Shown: positions 42,065-50,314, counted from the stretch's first letter. The stretch: DNA of 64,000 nucleotides from Candidatus Saccharimonadales bacterium (GCA_035317825.1 DATHGB010000015.1:34136-98135); one strand, 5' to 3'. Made by a program: numbers and translations. Notes: generated by a model not told the origin, from the letters alone.

Positions 42065-42673
42065 ATGCCTAAAAAAAGAATTGCCGTAGATATTGATGAC
42101 ACGCTGTTTGCTCATTTCAGTGAGCTTGCAGAGTGGCACAATAGTCAGTTTGGTACTAATCTAACGCTTGAACATAATCATCCAAAGGGTGAAGACGCAC
42201 TGCGTGCCTGGAAAGCCGACACTATTGAACAGGCGGTACGTCGGGTGCACGAATTCTATAAAACTTCTCAATACGAAGAAGCCAAACCGTTTGAGGATGC
42301 CTTGAAGGTAATGGCTAGATTGTCAAAAGATTACGAACTAATTATCGTGACAGCCAGAGATACGATACAAGAGGAATTTACGCACTTGTGGCTAAGCAGG
42401 TATTTCACTGACATGTATAAGGACGTTCATTTTACGGCTATGTACAGCCTAGAAGGTAAAGCCCGTACGAAGCTTGAAGTGTTTCGGGATCTTAACGTAG
42501 ATTACGTTATTGATGATTCGCTACAGAACTGCCTTGACGCAGCCGAAGACGGAAGAATCGCGTTGGTGTACGGTGACTACCCCTGGAATAGGCAAGTAGA
42601 CCCTTCTAAGAATACCGTTCGAGTGAATGAATGGCTCGATATCGAGGACTATTTTTATGGCTCAGAATCCTAA
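42065..42673 (+). CDS. HAD-family nucleotidase-like phosphatase
   Basis: IAVDIDDTLFAHF (motif I with both Asp), IIVTARDT (motif II) and VDYVIDDSLQNCLDA (motif IV) define a HAD phosphatase of the 5'-deoxynucleotidase-like type. 202 residues. Starts directly after the thrS stop and runs into the next gene, so it belongs to the thrS operon. Substrate uncertain. Confidence 0.8.
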   Translation: MPKKRIAVDIDDTLFAHFSELAEWHNSQFGTNLTLEHNHPKGEDALRAWKADTIEQAVRRVHEFYKTSQYEEAKPFEDALKVMARLSKDYELIIVTARDTIQEEFTHLWLSRYFTDMYKDVHFTAMYSLEGKARTKLEVFRDLNVDYVIDDSLQNCLDAAEDGRIALVYGDYPWNRQVDPSKNTVRVNEWLDIEDYFYGSES

Positions 42674-42974
42674 CTTTAGAGAAAAAGTTGAGGGGCTTAT
42701 GGCTCAAGTGCCATATGGGCGAGTGACAACTTATGGCGATCTTGCAGGCATGGCGGGCCAGGCGAATGCAAGTCGTATCGTAGGTGGAATTGCGCACTAC
42801 GGGGATGCGAGTTTACCGTGGCATCGATTGGTGAATCGATTCGGCGGGTTAGCCGCAGGCTTTCATGGAGGTCGCGAAGTGCAACAACAGCTGCTAGAGC
42901 AGGAGGTTGTGACGTGCACCAATCATATAGTTGATAATTTTAAGGAGTTACGATGGAAACCGGACTTCCTTTAG
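42657..42974 (+). CDS. Alkyltransferase-like protein (ATL)
   Basis: Sequence VPYGRVTTYGDLAGMAG then SLPWHRLVNRFGG. The motif PWHR replaces the PCHR of O6-alkylguanine-DNA methyltransferases, so the acceptor cysteine is absent. ATL proteins bind alkylated guanine and pass it to nucleotide excision repair. The ATG at 42657 overlaps the preceding gene by 17 bases; 105 residues, typical for ATL. Overlaps miaA too. Confidence 0.85.
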   Translation: MAQNPNFREKVEGLMAQVPYGRVTTYGDLAGMAGQANASRIVGGIAHYGDASLPWHRLVNRFGGLAAGFHGGREVQQQLLEQEVVTCTNHIVDNFKELRWKPDFL

Positions 42975-43825
42975 TAGTAATCGCAGGACCAACGGCGAGT
43001 GGCAAAACGTCACTTGCTATTAACCTTGCTAAAAAATTTAACGGCGAAATCATTTGTGCCGATTCACGTACTATTTATAAAGGTATGGATATTGGCACCG
43101 CCAAACCAAGCCTGGATGAACGGCAGGGAATCTCACATTGGGGACTTGATTTAGTAGAGCCAGGCGACCGATTTACGGCTGCAGACTTTAAACAATATGC
43201 CGAACAAAAAATAGAAGAAATCCGCAGTCGCGGCCACACCCCGTTTCTGGTTGGAGGGACTGGGCTGTATATCGATTCGGTTTTATTTGATTACCAGTTC
43301 GGGGGTGAAGTGGACCAGGAATTACGCGCGCAACTGGAAAAAATGTCGATCGAGGAACTTCACGAGTATTGTTTTAAAAACAGCGTAATCTTACCAGAAA
43401 ACAAACTCAACAAGCGATACGTCATTCGTGTGATTGAACGGAAAAGCATAAGCGAAAAGAGTAAAAATGCTCCAAGAGGTGATAGCATCATTGTAGGAAT
43501 AGCTACAGAAAAAGAACAGCTCCGAACACAAATTGCAGCCAGAACCGAACAATTATTTGAGGATGGTGTTGTTGAAGAGGCAACTAGGTTGGGCAAAAAA
43601 TATGGATGGGATAGCGAAGCTTCGTCAGGGAATATATACCCAATCGCTAAACGCTATCTGGAGAAAGAACTAACCCTTGCAGAAGCTAAAGAAAAAAATA
43701 CAACAGCCGATTGGCGTCTCGCTAAACGCCAGCTTACGTGGCTGCGTCGGAATCCGTATATAAAATGGTATTCACTAACAGGGGCAAATACGTACCTGTC
43801 GAACTTGCTCGCCAAGGCCCGATAA
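42953..43825 (+). CDS. miaA: tRNA dimethylallyltransferase MiaA
   Basis: P-loop GPTASGKTSLA at residue ~11, then DSRTIYKGMDIGTAKP, and FLVGGTGLYIDSVL near 100, the family signatures. It prenylates A37 in tRNAs reading UNN codons. The C-terminal region has the expected RRNPYIKWY ending. AAGGAG overlaps the end of the ATL gene just upstream, confirming the start at 42953. Confidence 0.92.
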   Translation: METGLPLVVIAGPTASGKTSLAINLAKKFNGEIICADSRTIYKGMDIGTAKPSLDERQGISHWGLDLVEPGDRFTAADFKQYAEQKIEEIRSRGHTPFLVGGTGLYIDSVLFDYQFGGEVDQELRAQLEKMSIEELHEYCFKNSVILPENKLNKRYVIRVIERKSISEKSKNAPRGDSIIVGIATEKEQLRTQIAARTEQLFEDGVVEEATRLGKKYGWDSEASSGNIYPIAKRYLEKELTLAEAKEKNTTADWRLAKRQLTWLRRNPYIKWYSLTGANTYLSNLLAKAR

Positions 43826-43866
43826 TCATGCTATTATAGAACACGAAAGTTAACCAACGCAAAAAA

Positions 43867-44457
43867 ATGATTGACGCACTATTTGGTTCAAAAACGAGGG
43901 TAAAATTACTGCACCTATTCCTGAACAATCCAGGGAAGGCTTTTTATGTTCGCGAGATCACCCGTCTAATTGACGAACAAATTAATTCTGTCCGCCGTGA
44001 ACTATCTAACATGCTTGAGGTAGGTATCATTACAAGTGATAGCGCCGATAACAAGCTTTACTACGAAATTAATCAGCGCTATGAATACTATGTGCCATTT
44101 CGTGCGATCTTTGCCGATGAACGCATAGAAGCAGCCGTATCAAATACTGGTGATAGTGGGTGGTCGGATCTAGTAGCTAACCTTCCAGGCGTGCGCCTGG
44201 CAGTTACTGCAGGTGTTTTGGTAAAGGGATCGGCCAGTTCGGTAGACCTTTTACTCGTAGGTGACATTCCTGCGGTGAAATTAAAAAATGCCATTAAACA
44301 GATTGAGAAAATTGAAGCAAGAGAGTTAAACTATAGTATGTTAAGTTATGATGAATTCTACTACCGCTTAAGCGTAAGAGACAGGTTCATCACAGAGATA
44401 CTAACTGGAAAATATGCAGTACTAACAGATACCGATAACATTCTGAAAATGCAGTAA
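43867..44457 (+). CDS. Winged-helix regulator with nucleotidyltransferase-like tail, 196 aa
   Basis: Residues 1-75 form a winged helix (SKTRVKLLHLFLNNPGKAFYVREITRLIDEQINSVRRELSNMLEVGIITS). The rest (SVDLLLVGDIPAVKLKNAIKQIEKIEARELNYSMLSYDEF) resembles the inactive nucleotidyltransferase domain often fused to such wings. TATTAT at about 43832 is a likely -10. Target genes unknown; the next gene follows after 15 bases. Confidence 0.7.
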   Translation: MIDALFGSKTRVKLLHLFLNNPGKAFYVREITRLIDEQINSVRRELSNMLEVGIITSDSADNKLYYEINQRYEYYVPFRAIFADERIEAAVSNTGDSGWSDLVANLPGVRLAVTAGVLVKGSASSVDLLLVGDIPAVKLKNAIKQIEKIEARELNYSMLSYDEFYYRLSVRDRFITEILTGKYAVLTDTDNILKMQ

Positions 44458-44472
44458 AAGAGGAGAAATAAA

Positions 44473-45108
44473 ATGTTTGATATTGAATATAAAGGTGGTA
44501 ACGGTGTTGTTATCGCAACCAAGAAAACAACAGCGCTAATTGATCCAAAGCTTTCGCTAGTCGGACTGAAGGATTTATCCGTTAAAGATGCCGTTGAAAT
44601 CGCAACTGAAGAGCGGTTTGCGACAAATAGCAAAGACGCACAGCTTCTTATTGAAGGTCCAGGTGAGTACGAGCTGGGTGATTTCTCAATTCGAGGTATT
44701 AGCGCGCTTCGTCATATTGATACTGAAGATACCGAACCTCTGTCGACGATCTATCGTATAGAGGTGGGAGAAGTCCGTATTGGGCTTCTTGGCAATATCG
44801 CGGGTAAGTTAGAAGAAGATCAGCTTGAGGCACTAGGTATTGTGGATATTTTGATTCTTCCTGTTGGTGGGGGTGGATACACTTTGGACGCAACCTCCGC
44901 TGCGACTTTAGTGCGAAGTATTGATCCTAAAGCTGTTATTCCCGTACATTACGCGGACAGCGGCCTTAAATATGAAGTTCCTCAAGATGTTTTGGAGACA
45001 TTCATCAAAGAACTTGGCGCGCCCGTAGAGACTGTTGCAAAGTATAAGGTGAAATCAGCCTCGGTATTGCCCGTGACTCTTACCGTTATAGAAATAACAA
45101 GAAGTTAG
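44473..45108 (+). CDS. Metallo-beta-lactamase-fold protein (UlaG-like), 211 aa
   Basis: Fold recognised from LIEGPGEYELGDFSIRGI near residue 60, IGLLGNIAGKLEEDQLEALG near 100, DILILPVGGGGYTLDATSAATLV near 120-140 and KAVIPVHYAD near 155. This is the COG2220-type pattern common in CPR. The HxHxDH metal motif is not seen, so catalytic ability is doubtful. AGGAG precedes the ATG. Confidence 0.75.
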   Translation: MFDIEYKGGNGVVIATKKTTALIDPKLSLVGLKDLSVKDAVEIATEERFATNSKDAQLLIEGPGEYELGDFSIRGISALRHIDTEDTEPLSTIYRIEVGEVRIGLLGNIAGKLEEDQLEALGIVDILILPVGGGGYTLDATSAATLVRSIDPKAVIPVHYADSGLKYEVPQDVLETFIKELGAPVETVAKYKVKSASVLPVTLTVIEITRS

Positions 45109-45130
45109 TTTCTTTCTTTCTGAATATATA

Positions 45131-45160
45131 AAAATCACCCCTCATATGAGGGGTGATTTT
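45131..45160. terminator. Bidirectional terminator
   Basis: AAAATCACCCCTCAT and ATGAGGGGTGATTTT form a perfect 15-bp palindrome between two convergent genes. Confidence 0.9.
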
Positions 45161-45178
45161 GTTAGATATTGGTCCAAG

Positions 45179-45382
45179 CTAGACAGCTTTTGCCAAAATG
45201 CCTTTTTTCTTAAGCGTACGAATAGCCTGTGTGCTAAGGATCATCGTTACTTTTTGACCGTCAACCAAGAAAGTTTTCTTTTGTAGGTTAGGTTTAAAGA
45301 CGCGTTTTGTGCGACGCAAAGAGAAGCTGACATTGTGGCCAAACTGTTTGCCTTTTCCGGTGAGTTCACATCGTGCTGCCAT
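45179..45382 (-). CDS. rpmB: Ribosomal protein L28
   Basis: MAARCELTGKGKQFGHNVSFSLRRTKRVFKPNLQ is the L28 signature. The start at 45382 follows GGAAG; the extra five codons upstream are not homologous. 67 residues. Single-gene leftward unit. Confidence 0.92.
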   Translation of the reverse strand: MAARCELTGKGKQFGHNVSFSLRRTKRVFKPNLQKKTFLVDGQKVTMILSTQAIRTLKKKGILAKAV

Positions 45383-45510
45383 AATTATTACTTCCACTTA
45401 TTTTTTACAATCTGTATCAGTTTACCGTTTTTAGCCCCATTAGTCAAGGAGGAGAGCGTAAATCTCTAAGCTCAGTAGATAAAGGGGATATTACTGTATA
45501 ATAAACAGGT

Positions 45511-46149
45511 ATGGATATAGGGTATATTGCAATCGTCTTGGTGGTTATTTTGTTGTCTATGACGCTTCACGAGGCGATGCACGGCTTCGTGGCGTATTTT
45601 TTAGGTGATGACACGGCTAAGCTAGAAGGGCGTCTTACACTTAATCCGATAAAGCACATCGACCCATTTCTGACGATTATCTTGCCGTTGTTGCTGGCAA
45701 TAACGCCCGGAGCGCCTATTTTTGGTGGAGCAAAGCCAGTTCCGTTCAATCCTGCAAGGTTGAAATATGATGAATGGGGCGCGGCGCTTGTCGCGTTGGC
45801 TGGTCCACTGACTAATTTAATAATTGCTTTTGTCGCCTATGGGGTATATGCACTTCTAGGAGCTCCATCGATAGGGAGCGGAATCGGACAGGTTATTTCG
45901 ACTATAGTTCTTGTAAACCTTGGCTTCTTCGTATTTAATATGATTCCTCTCCCGCCACTTGACGGGTCGCGTGTTCTGTATGCACTTGCTCCAGAGTTTG
46001 TACGCCGCGGCATGGAGGCGATTGAACGGTTCGGTATAATCTTTATATTTATAATCGTCTTGGTTGCTAGCCCTGTTATTTACATGTTTATGCGCGCCGC
46101 AACTAATTTCTTCATTAGTATTTTTAGTCATATTTTCGGCCTTTCCTGA
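45511..46149 (+). CDS. M50-family site-2-type metalloprotease, 212 aa
   Basis: Membrane zinc protease: MTLHEAMHGFVAYFLGDDTA gives HEAMH near residue 20, and NMIPLPPLDGSRVLYAL near 145 supplies the NPxPxxDG ligand motif. Five or six membrane helices and no PDZ domain, as in the small SpoIVFB/rhomboid-like subgroup common in CPR. TATAAT at 45497-45502 is eight bases before the ATG, giving a leaderless-type start. Confidence 0.85.
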   Translation: MDIGYIAIVLVVILLSMTLHEAMHGFVAYFLGDDTAKLEGRLTLNPIKHIDPFLTIILPLLLAITPGAPIFGGAKPVPFNPARLKYDEWGAALVALAGPLTNLIIAFVAYGVYALLGAPSIGSGIGQVISTIVLVNLGFFVFNMIPLPPLDGSRVLYALAPEFVRRGMEAIERFGIIFIFIIVLVASPVIYMFMRAATNFFISIFSHIFGLS

Positions 46150-46173
46150 TAATCGAAGTGATATAATAAAGGG

Positions 46174-46326
46174 TGTCCCAAGGCATACTTAGGCGCATAT
46201 GATTTTCCTGAATATCATATTTGATAGGGAGTTCAAATGATTCGCTTCCGTGGAAACGATTTGAGAGCACCCACCTTGCAATTACGCGGGGAACATCAAC
46301 GTCTAGGTTATGCCTCGGGGCTTTTT
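46174..46326 (+). ncRNA. Structured ncRNA, family not identified
   Basis: TATAAT at 46162-46167 starts a ~150-nt RNA closed by a long helix: CCCAAGGCATA plus CTTAG on the 5' side (46177-46192) pairs with CTAGG plus TATGCCTCGGGG on the 3' side (46303-46320), followed by CTTTTT. Inside are hairpins ATATGAT/ATCATAT, CAAAT..CG.TTCC/GGAA.CG.ATTTG, and CCC..CGGGG, so it looks like a multi-way junction. It carries no coding frame and lies directly before tRNA-Pro. 6S RNA is a possibility; SRP RNA is excluded because its apical motif is missing. Confidence 0.6.
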
Positions 46327-46339
46327 AGTAGATAATTAC

Positions 46340-46416
46340 CGGGATGTGGCGCAGCTTGGTAGCGCGCACGGCTGGGGGTCGTGAGGTCGCAGGTTCAAAT
46401 CTTGTCATCCCGACCA
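46340..46416 (+). tRNA. tRNA-Pro(GGG)
   Basis: Acceptor CGGGATG/CATCCCG, anticodon stem CACGG/TCGTG, loop CTGGGGG with anticodon GGG, CCA encoded at 46414-46416. Confidence 0.9.
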
Positions 46417-46478
46417 AATACGAATTATTCTTATGTTAAAATACTGACAGAAACATTTTCAAAAACAGAAAGTATCTT

Positions 46479-47357
46479 ATGAACCAACGCATCGCTGTCC
46501 GGGCTATTATCCGAAAAGACGAACGAACGCTTCTTCTGCGGCGCGCAAACGGCAGACCGTCTATCTTAGGCAAGTTTGAACTACCAGGCGGTAAGCTAGA
46601 TTATGGCGAGCAGCCCGAAGATGCTTTGGGGCGCTACTTGAAGGACGAGGCTGGGCTGACTATGCAGACCGCTCAGTTGTTTGACGTACTGACATACATA
46701 GATCACGATGATCGGGATATGCAGTACGTGTTCATTCTCTACCTCGTCAGCTTGGGCGTAGGCGGAGAAAAGGTGAGACTCAGCCAGAACTACGATCACT
46801 ACATTTGGAAAAAGATGTCAGACATACAACAAGAGAACCTTACGGAGTCTGCAAAGCTATTGTTGGGAATATCACAACAGGATGTTCAATCTGTTAAAAA
46901 GCAGGAATTGATAAGTAATGATGTAACAAATACATCCGATGTATCTCATTTGATTGTATATTCGGACGGTGGATCTAGAGGAAACCCTGGTCCATCAGCC
47001 TCGGGATTTATTATCATGAATAGCCAGGAACACGTTATTCACGAGGGCGGAATGTACTTAGGAATCACCACAAATAATCAGGCCGAGTATCATGGAGTAC
47101 GGCTTGGTCTGGAGAAAGCTCTTGAGATGGGCGCACGGACCGTTGATTTTCGCATTGATAGTATGCTTGTCGTAAATCAGATGAACGGGATTTATCAAAT
47201 TAAGAATCGGGATCTATGGCCTATTCATGAACGTATCAAGGAATTGGTTTCGAAGTTTGAAAAAGTAAACTTTACGCACGTGAGACGTGAGTTCAATCAG
47301 CTTGCCGATGGGATGGTAAATAAGATCCTGGATGCACATGCCGATAATGGGGTATAA
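46479..47357 (+). CDS. Nudix hydrolase-RNase HI fusion, 292 aa
   Basis: The N-terminal half is a Nudix domain: LPGGKLDYGEQPEDALGRYL, then KDEAGL near residues 35-58. The Nudix box keeps G, E, R and the last Glu-x-Gly, but has Tyr after the Arg and Asp for one Glu, so activity may be altered. The C-terminal half is RNase HI: YSDGGSRGNPGPS near 167, NNQAEYHGVRLGL (Glu) near 205, FRIDSMLVVNQ (Asp) near 227 and LADGMVN. It would couple nucleotide clean-up to RNA-DNA hybrid removal. Domain order is clear; the fusion is in one uninterrupted frame. Confidence 0.85.
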   Translation: MNQRIAVRAIIRKDERTLLLRRANGRPSILGKFELPGGKLDYGEQPEDALGRYLKDEAGLTMQTAQLFDVLTYIDHDDRDMQYVFILYLVSLGVGGEKVRLSQNYDHYIWKKMSDIQQENLTESAKLLLGISQQDVQSVKKQELISNDVTNTSDVSHLIVYSDGGSRGNPGPSASGFIIMNSQEHVIHEGGMYLGITTNNQAEYHGVRLGLEKALEMGARTVDFRIDSMLVVNQMNGIYQIKNRDLWPIHERIKELVSKFEKVNFTHVRREFNQLADGMVNKILDAHADNGV

Positions 47358-47364
47358 TAGCCTA

Positions 47365-47705
47365 GACAGTTCGTTAGACGATCACTTGCGCGTTAAACCG
47401 TAAGAGGAAAGTCCGGGCAGCATAGGACATGACAGTCGCTAACGGCGACCGGAGGTGACTCTAGGGAAAGTGCCACAGAAACGATACCGCCTCGTGGCAA
47501 CATGAGGTAAGGGTGAAAGGAGTGGGGTAAGAGCCCACAGCGACGCATGGTGACATGCGAAGGAGGTAAACCCTGTCAGCTGCAAGGAGATCTACATAAA
47601 GGGCGGTTCGTCCGTAGGTCGCTATCCGCTTGATCTTTTGGGCAACCAAGAGGCTAGATAGATGATCGTCCATGACAGAACCCGGCTTACCGATGGACTG
47701 TCAAC
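47365..47705 (+). ncRNA. rnpB: RNase P RNA
   Basis: Contains the universally conserved GAGGAAAGTCCGGGC near the 5' end and AGAACCCGGCTTAC near the 3' end, with the central GGGTAAGAGCCCAC. TATAAT at 47353-47358 overlaps the stop of the preceding gene. Ends are estimated by pairing of GACAGTTCGTTAGACG with the 3' ATGGACTGTC. Confidence 0.93.
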
Positions 47706-47706
47706 T

Positions 47707-47737
47707 AAAAAACACCGCTTAATCAGCGGTGTTTTTT
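47707..47737. terminator. Shared terminator of rnpB and rplT
   Basis: AAAAAACACCGCT and AGCGGTGTTTTTT arms serve the convergent rnpB and infC-rpmI-rplT operons. Confidence 0.9.
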
Positions 47738-47756
47738 AGAGTAAGGAGGTGAAAGA

Positions 47757-48104
47757 CTAAGCTTTTGTAGCGCTCTTTACAATTTCTGTAAATGCTTTTG
47801 GTTCATTTACGGCAAGTTCAGCTAGAACTTTACGGTCTAGCTCGATATTTGCAGCCTTTAGGCCGGCAATCAATTTACCGTAGGTGACGCCTTGTTCGCG
47901 TGCAGCAGCGTTGATACGTGTAATCCAAAGACCACGAAGATCACGCTTTTTGTTGCGACGGTCACGGTATGCGTACTGAAGGGCACGGATAACCGCTTGC
48001 TTGGCAAGACGGTATGAACGCGTGCGGTTGTGCTGCATACCTTTGGCGAGTTTTAAAATCTTTTTGTGCTTGGCACGTGCGGTGACGCCTCTTTTTACTC
48101 GCAT
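47757..48104 (-). CDS. rplT: Ribosomal protein L20
   Basis: [36 protein letters not shown] is diagnostic of L20. 115 residues. Last gene of infC-rpmI-rplT, one base from rpmI. No L20 autoregulatory leader was looked for beyond inspection; none is obvious. Confidence 0.94.
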   Translation of the reverse strand: MRVKRGVTARAKHKKILKLAKGMQHNRTRSYRLAKQAVIRALQYAYRDRRNKKRDLRGLWITRINAAAREQGVTYGKLIAGLKAANIELDRKVLAELAVNEPKAFTEIVKSATKA

Positions 48105-48105
48105 A

Positions 48106-48300
48106 CTATACTCCTAGTGCTCGTCTTACGTTTCTGGCCATCGAACCAGTAACGGTTGCGGTGGTGTGGATTGCGCGTTTACGGCTCTTGCTCTTCTTTG
48201 AAAGGAAGTGAGCGCCAAACGCACGGCGACGTATCAATTTACCAGTGCTGGTAAGCTTGATGCGTTTCGCTGTTCCTTTGTGGGTCTTTAACTTTGGCAT
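48106..48300 (-). CDS. rpmI: Ribosomal protein L35
   Basis: [37 protein letters not shown] is the L35 signature. 64 residues. Shares its first base with the last base of infC. Confidence 0.94.
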   Translation of the reverse strand: MPKLKTHKGTAKRIKLTSTGKLIRRRAFGAHFLSKKSKSRKRAIHTTATVTGSMARNVRRALGV

Positions 48301-48806
48301 TATTTACTCCTTACTACTATGCTCAGATTGCGACCGGCCATCTGAGGCTTTTGCTCAAGTATTGCGTCATCTTCTAGAAGAGCAACAATCCTATCAGTCA
48401 TTTCGTATCCTAATTCTTTGTGGGCCATCTCGCGACCGCGATAAAAAATTTGAATTCTCACCTTGTGGCCGGCTGCTAGAAATTCACGAATCTTGCGAAG
48501 CTTGATTTCTAGGTCGCCAGCACCGATCTTTAGTCCAAACCGCATTTGCTTCAGCTCGCTCGCTTTGCTGCTTTTGCGGTTTTTCTGTTGTTCCTTCATC
48601 TTTTGGTACTGGTACTTACCCCAGTCGATGACTTTTGCAACAGGTGGATCTGCATTCGGTGAAATCTCAACGAGGTCTACTCCTGCTTCTTCAGCTGCTT
48701 TGAGCGCGTCTTCACGACTCATAATGCCAAGCTGTTCTCCGTCAGCTCCGATAACGCGTAGTTGACTGGCGCGGATTGCCTCGTTGATGCGAATTGATGT
48801 ACTGAT
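48300..48806 (-). CDS. infC: Translation initiation factor IF-3, AUC start
   Basis: The frame from the first ATG (48722) lacks the conserved IF3 N-terminus. Upstream and in frame, 28 more residues encode INEAIRASQLRVIGADGEQLGI, the expected IF3 start. They begin at ATC (48804-48806), seven bases after AAAAAGGAG. No ATG, GTG or TTG serves. IF3 is known to start at AUU/AUC/AUA in other bacteria, allowing self-limitation, because IF3 itself rejects non-canonical starts. 168 residues, full length. Confidence 0.88.
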   Translation of the reverse strand: MSTSIRINEAIRASQLRVIGADGEQLGIMSREDALKAAEEAGVDLVEISPNADPPVAKVIDWGKYQYQKMKEQQKNRKSSKASELKQMRFGLKIGAGDLEIKLRKIREFLAAGHKVRIQIFYRGREMAHKELGYEMTDRIVALLEDDAILEQKPQMAGRNLSIVVRSK

Positions 48807-48855
48807 TGCGGGTCTCCTTTTTGAGTCTGCAATAATTTAAGCGTTACTCCGAACT

Positions 48856-48884
48856 ATTCTATCAGATACGCGCCCCCGATTCAA
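48856..48884 (-). promoter_or_regulatory. Promoter of infC-rpmI-rplT
   Basis: Minus strand: TTGAAT (48879-48884), 17 bp, TAGAAT (48856-48861). Gives a leader of about 45 bases before the infC start. Confidence 0.65.
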
Positions 48885-48887
48885 GTG

Positions 48888-49192
48888 CTTTGTCGATATT
48901 GCAAAGCTTCACCTGAGCGTGAAGTTATAACGGCGAGTGTCTTTTCTGGATCTGCGATTCTTTAAGCTGCTTTTATAACTTTAGAATACTACGTGATGCG
49001 CGTACTTAAGTTTAGGCGGTCCGTGGCGGTAGCCAGAATTTGGCGGACATCGGGCGAGAGTGCTAATCGAGATTTTATTTCACGACTTGTCGGATTAACG
49101 TTGTTTTTAATGTTGCTTTTATATCTGTTACACTGTTGCGCAACAGCATTTTGAATAGATTCTATAGTAGAAATATGTTGTTTTTTATCCAT
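48888..49192 (-). pseudogene. Relic of comM (Mg-chelatase-like) C-terminus
   Basis: The leftward frame from 49192 reads SREIKSRLALSPDVRQILAT then ATDRLNLSTRIT and a stop. The same frame continues past two stops as YSKVIKAA*RIADPEKTLAV and SGEALQYRQ. This matches the end of ComM in order: a leucine-rich AEIRRFC-like helix, LNLSARxYHRVLKVARTIADLE, and HLAEALQYR. Only the C-terminal fifth remains; the ATPase core is gone. A decayed gene for the natural-transformation branch-migration helicase. Confidence 0.65.
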
Positions 49193-49209
49193 CGGTCTAT
49201 GACCAAAGG

Positions 49210-49740
49210 CTGTACAGTTTGGTACTCGTGAAACATTTAAGACAAGATCAATACGGCTTAGCGGAATCCGAACAGTCGCTTTTGGTTGACGAGAATTTGC
49301 GTGCTACCGCAGCTACATTCTTTGGCCGGATTGCCATAAAACAAGGGCAGGGATTTATTATGGCGACAAGTTTGGAATCCGCAGGATAGGATATGCGACT
49401 CTGTCAGTATGACTTACCGTGATCTAACGGCTGACGAAATGATTCCAGGGCTGTGTATGGACATTTAGGGAGCTCGTCAAGAAAAGAACGTAAAGGTGAG
49501 CAAGGCTGATGTTACCTAGCTAGGAAGGGATGGCTGCTTCCTCCAATAAGCAGTGAGCACGGCATGCCATATATGATTAGATAAACGGAATGGGTGCTGT
49601 CACACGATACCGTCTATAAGTTCACAAGTAGGGCTACGCAGCGTAGTGGTGGAAAATATCCGTTCTTTCGATGAAAGAGGGGATAGGAGGGTTGTGAGTG
49701 CGCGTGATCTTCAAAACCCGCCGGAGCAACAGACAAAACT
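49210..49740 (+). pseudogene. Decayed coding-like DNA
   Basis: Three protein-like stretches in different frames and broken by stops: LYSLVLVKHLRQDQYGLAES up to a stop at about 49389, then MTYRDLTADEMIPGLCMDI, a stop, GARQEKNVKVSKADVT, and later VENIRSFDERGDRRVVSARD up to 49744. I do not recognise the source. The amino-acid composition is coding-like, which suggests a worn gene rather than random spacer, but this is weak. Confidence 0.3.
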
Positions 49741-49823
49741 GTAGCAATCATCGACGTAATGTTCGTAGTCAGATACATCTTGTGCTTATCTGTAAATAAT
49801 GCTATAATGACTATGTTCATGTT

Positions 49824-50245
49824 GGGGCTGAATTTAGCTTTCGACAGAGGGAATTTAACAGATTATTTTGCAAGACGACCGTAGGCGTAACCTACATTTT
49901 TTAATTGCAACTAAACTTGCTAAGACAGTTCAAAGCATCAAGGTACCTGCTGTATTCGCTCAAATGTTTACATCAGCTCCTCTTGCTACTGTCTCAATCG
50001 CAGCCTAATAAGCTCGATCATCACTTTTTACAGGCGACATAGATTCGGAGTGGTGTTATAAGCATGTCGCTTACTGACATAATGGGCAGCAGCATTGTGT
50101 CGGAACATTATCCTGCGTGACGATCATGACATTTTATGTTTGGCTTTTAGTCATTGATAGTCGTTAAAACCTAAGACGAACTATGCTTGTAGACGAATAA
50201 TCAGTTACCTTTTGGACCGGGGGGCGGTACCCCGCAGCTCCACCA
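49824..50245 (+). ncRNA. ssrA: tmRNA
   Basis: The 5' GGGGCUGAAUUUAGCUUUCGACAG and the 3' GACCGGGGGGCGGUACC..CAGCUCCACCA form the tRNA-like end (GGGGCUG pairs CAGCUCC), with CCA encoded. The tag frame starts at GCA 49907 and reads ATKLAKTVQS... ending VSIAA before two stops at 50006: 33 residues, long for a tag and ending IAA instead of LAA. Promoter TTGTGC, 17 bp, TATAAT at 49803-49808. It rescues stalled ribosomes. Confidence 0.92.
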
Positions 50246-50260
50246 ATTTGAATCATCAGA

Positions 50261-50282
50261 CCACCACATATGGTGGTTTTTT
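50261..50282 (+). terminator. tmRNA terminator
   Basis: CCACCACATATGGTGG followed by six T. Confidence 0.85.
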
Positions 50283-50314
50283 GTTCACTAAATGACTAAA
50301 AAACGCCATAAAAA

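Noticed and set aside
46174..46326. SRP RNA
   Set aside because: The conserved GGAA-type apical loop with AGCAG on its 3' side is absent.
49614..49820. Leftward 68-codon frame before ssrA
   Set aside because: It overlaps the ssrA promoter and has no ribosome site or family resemblance.
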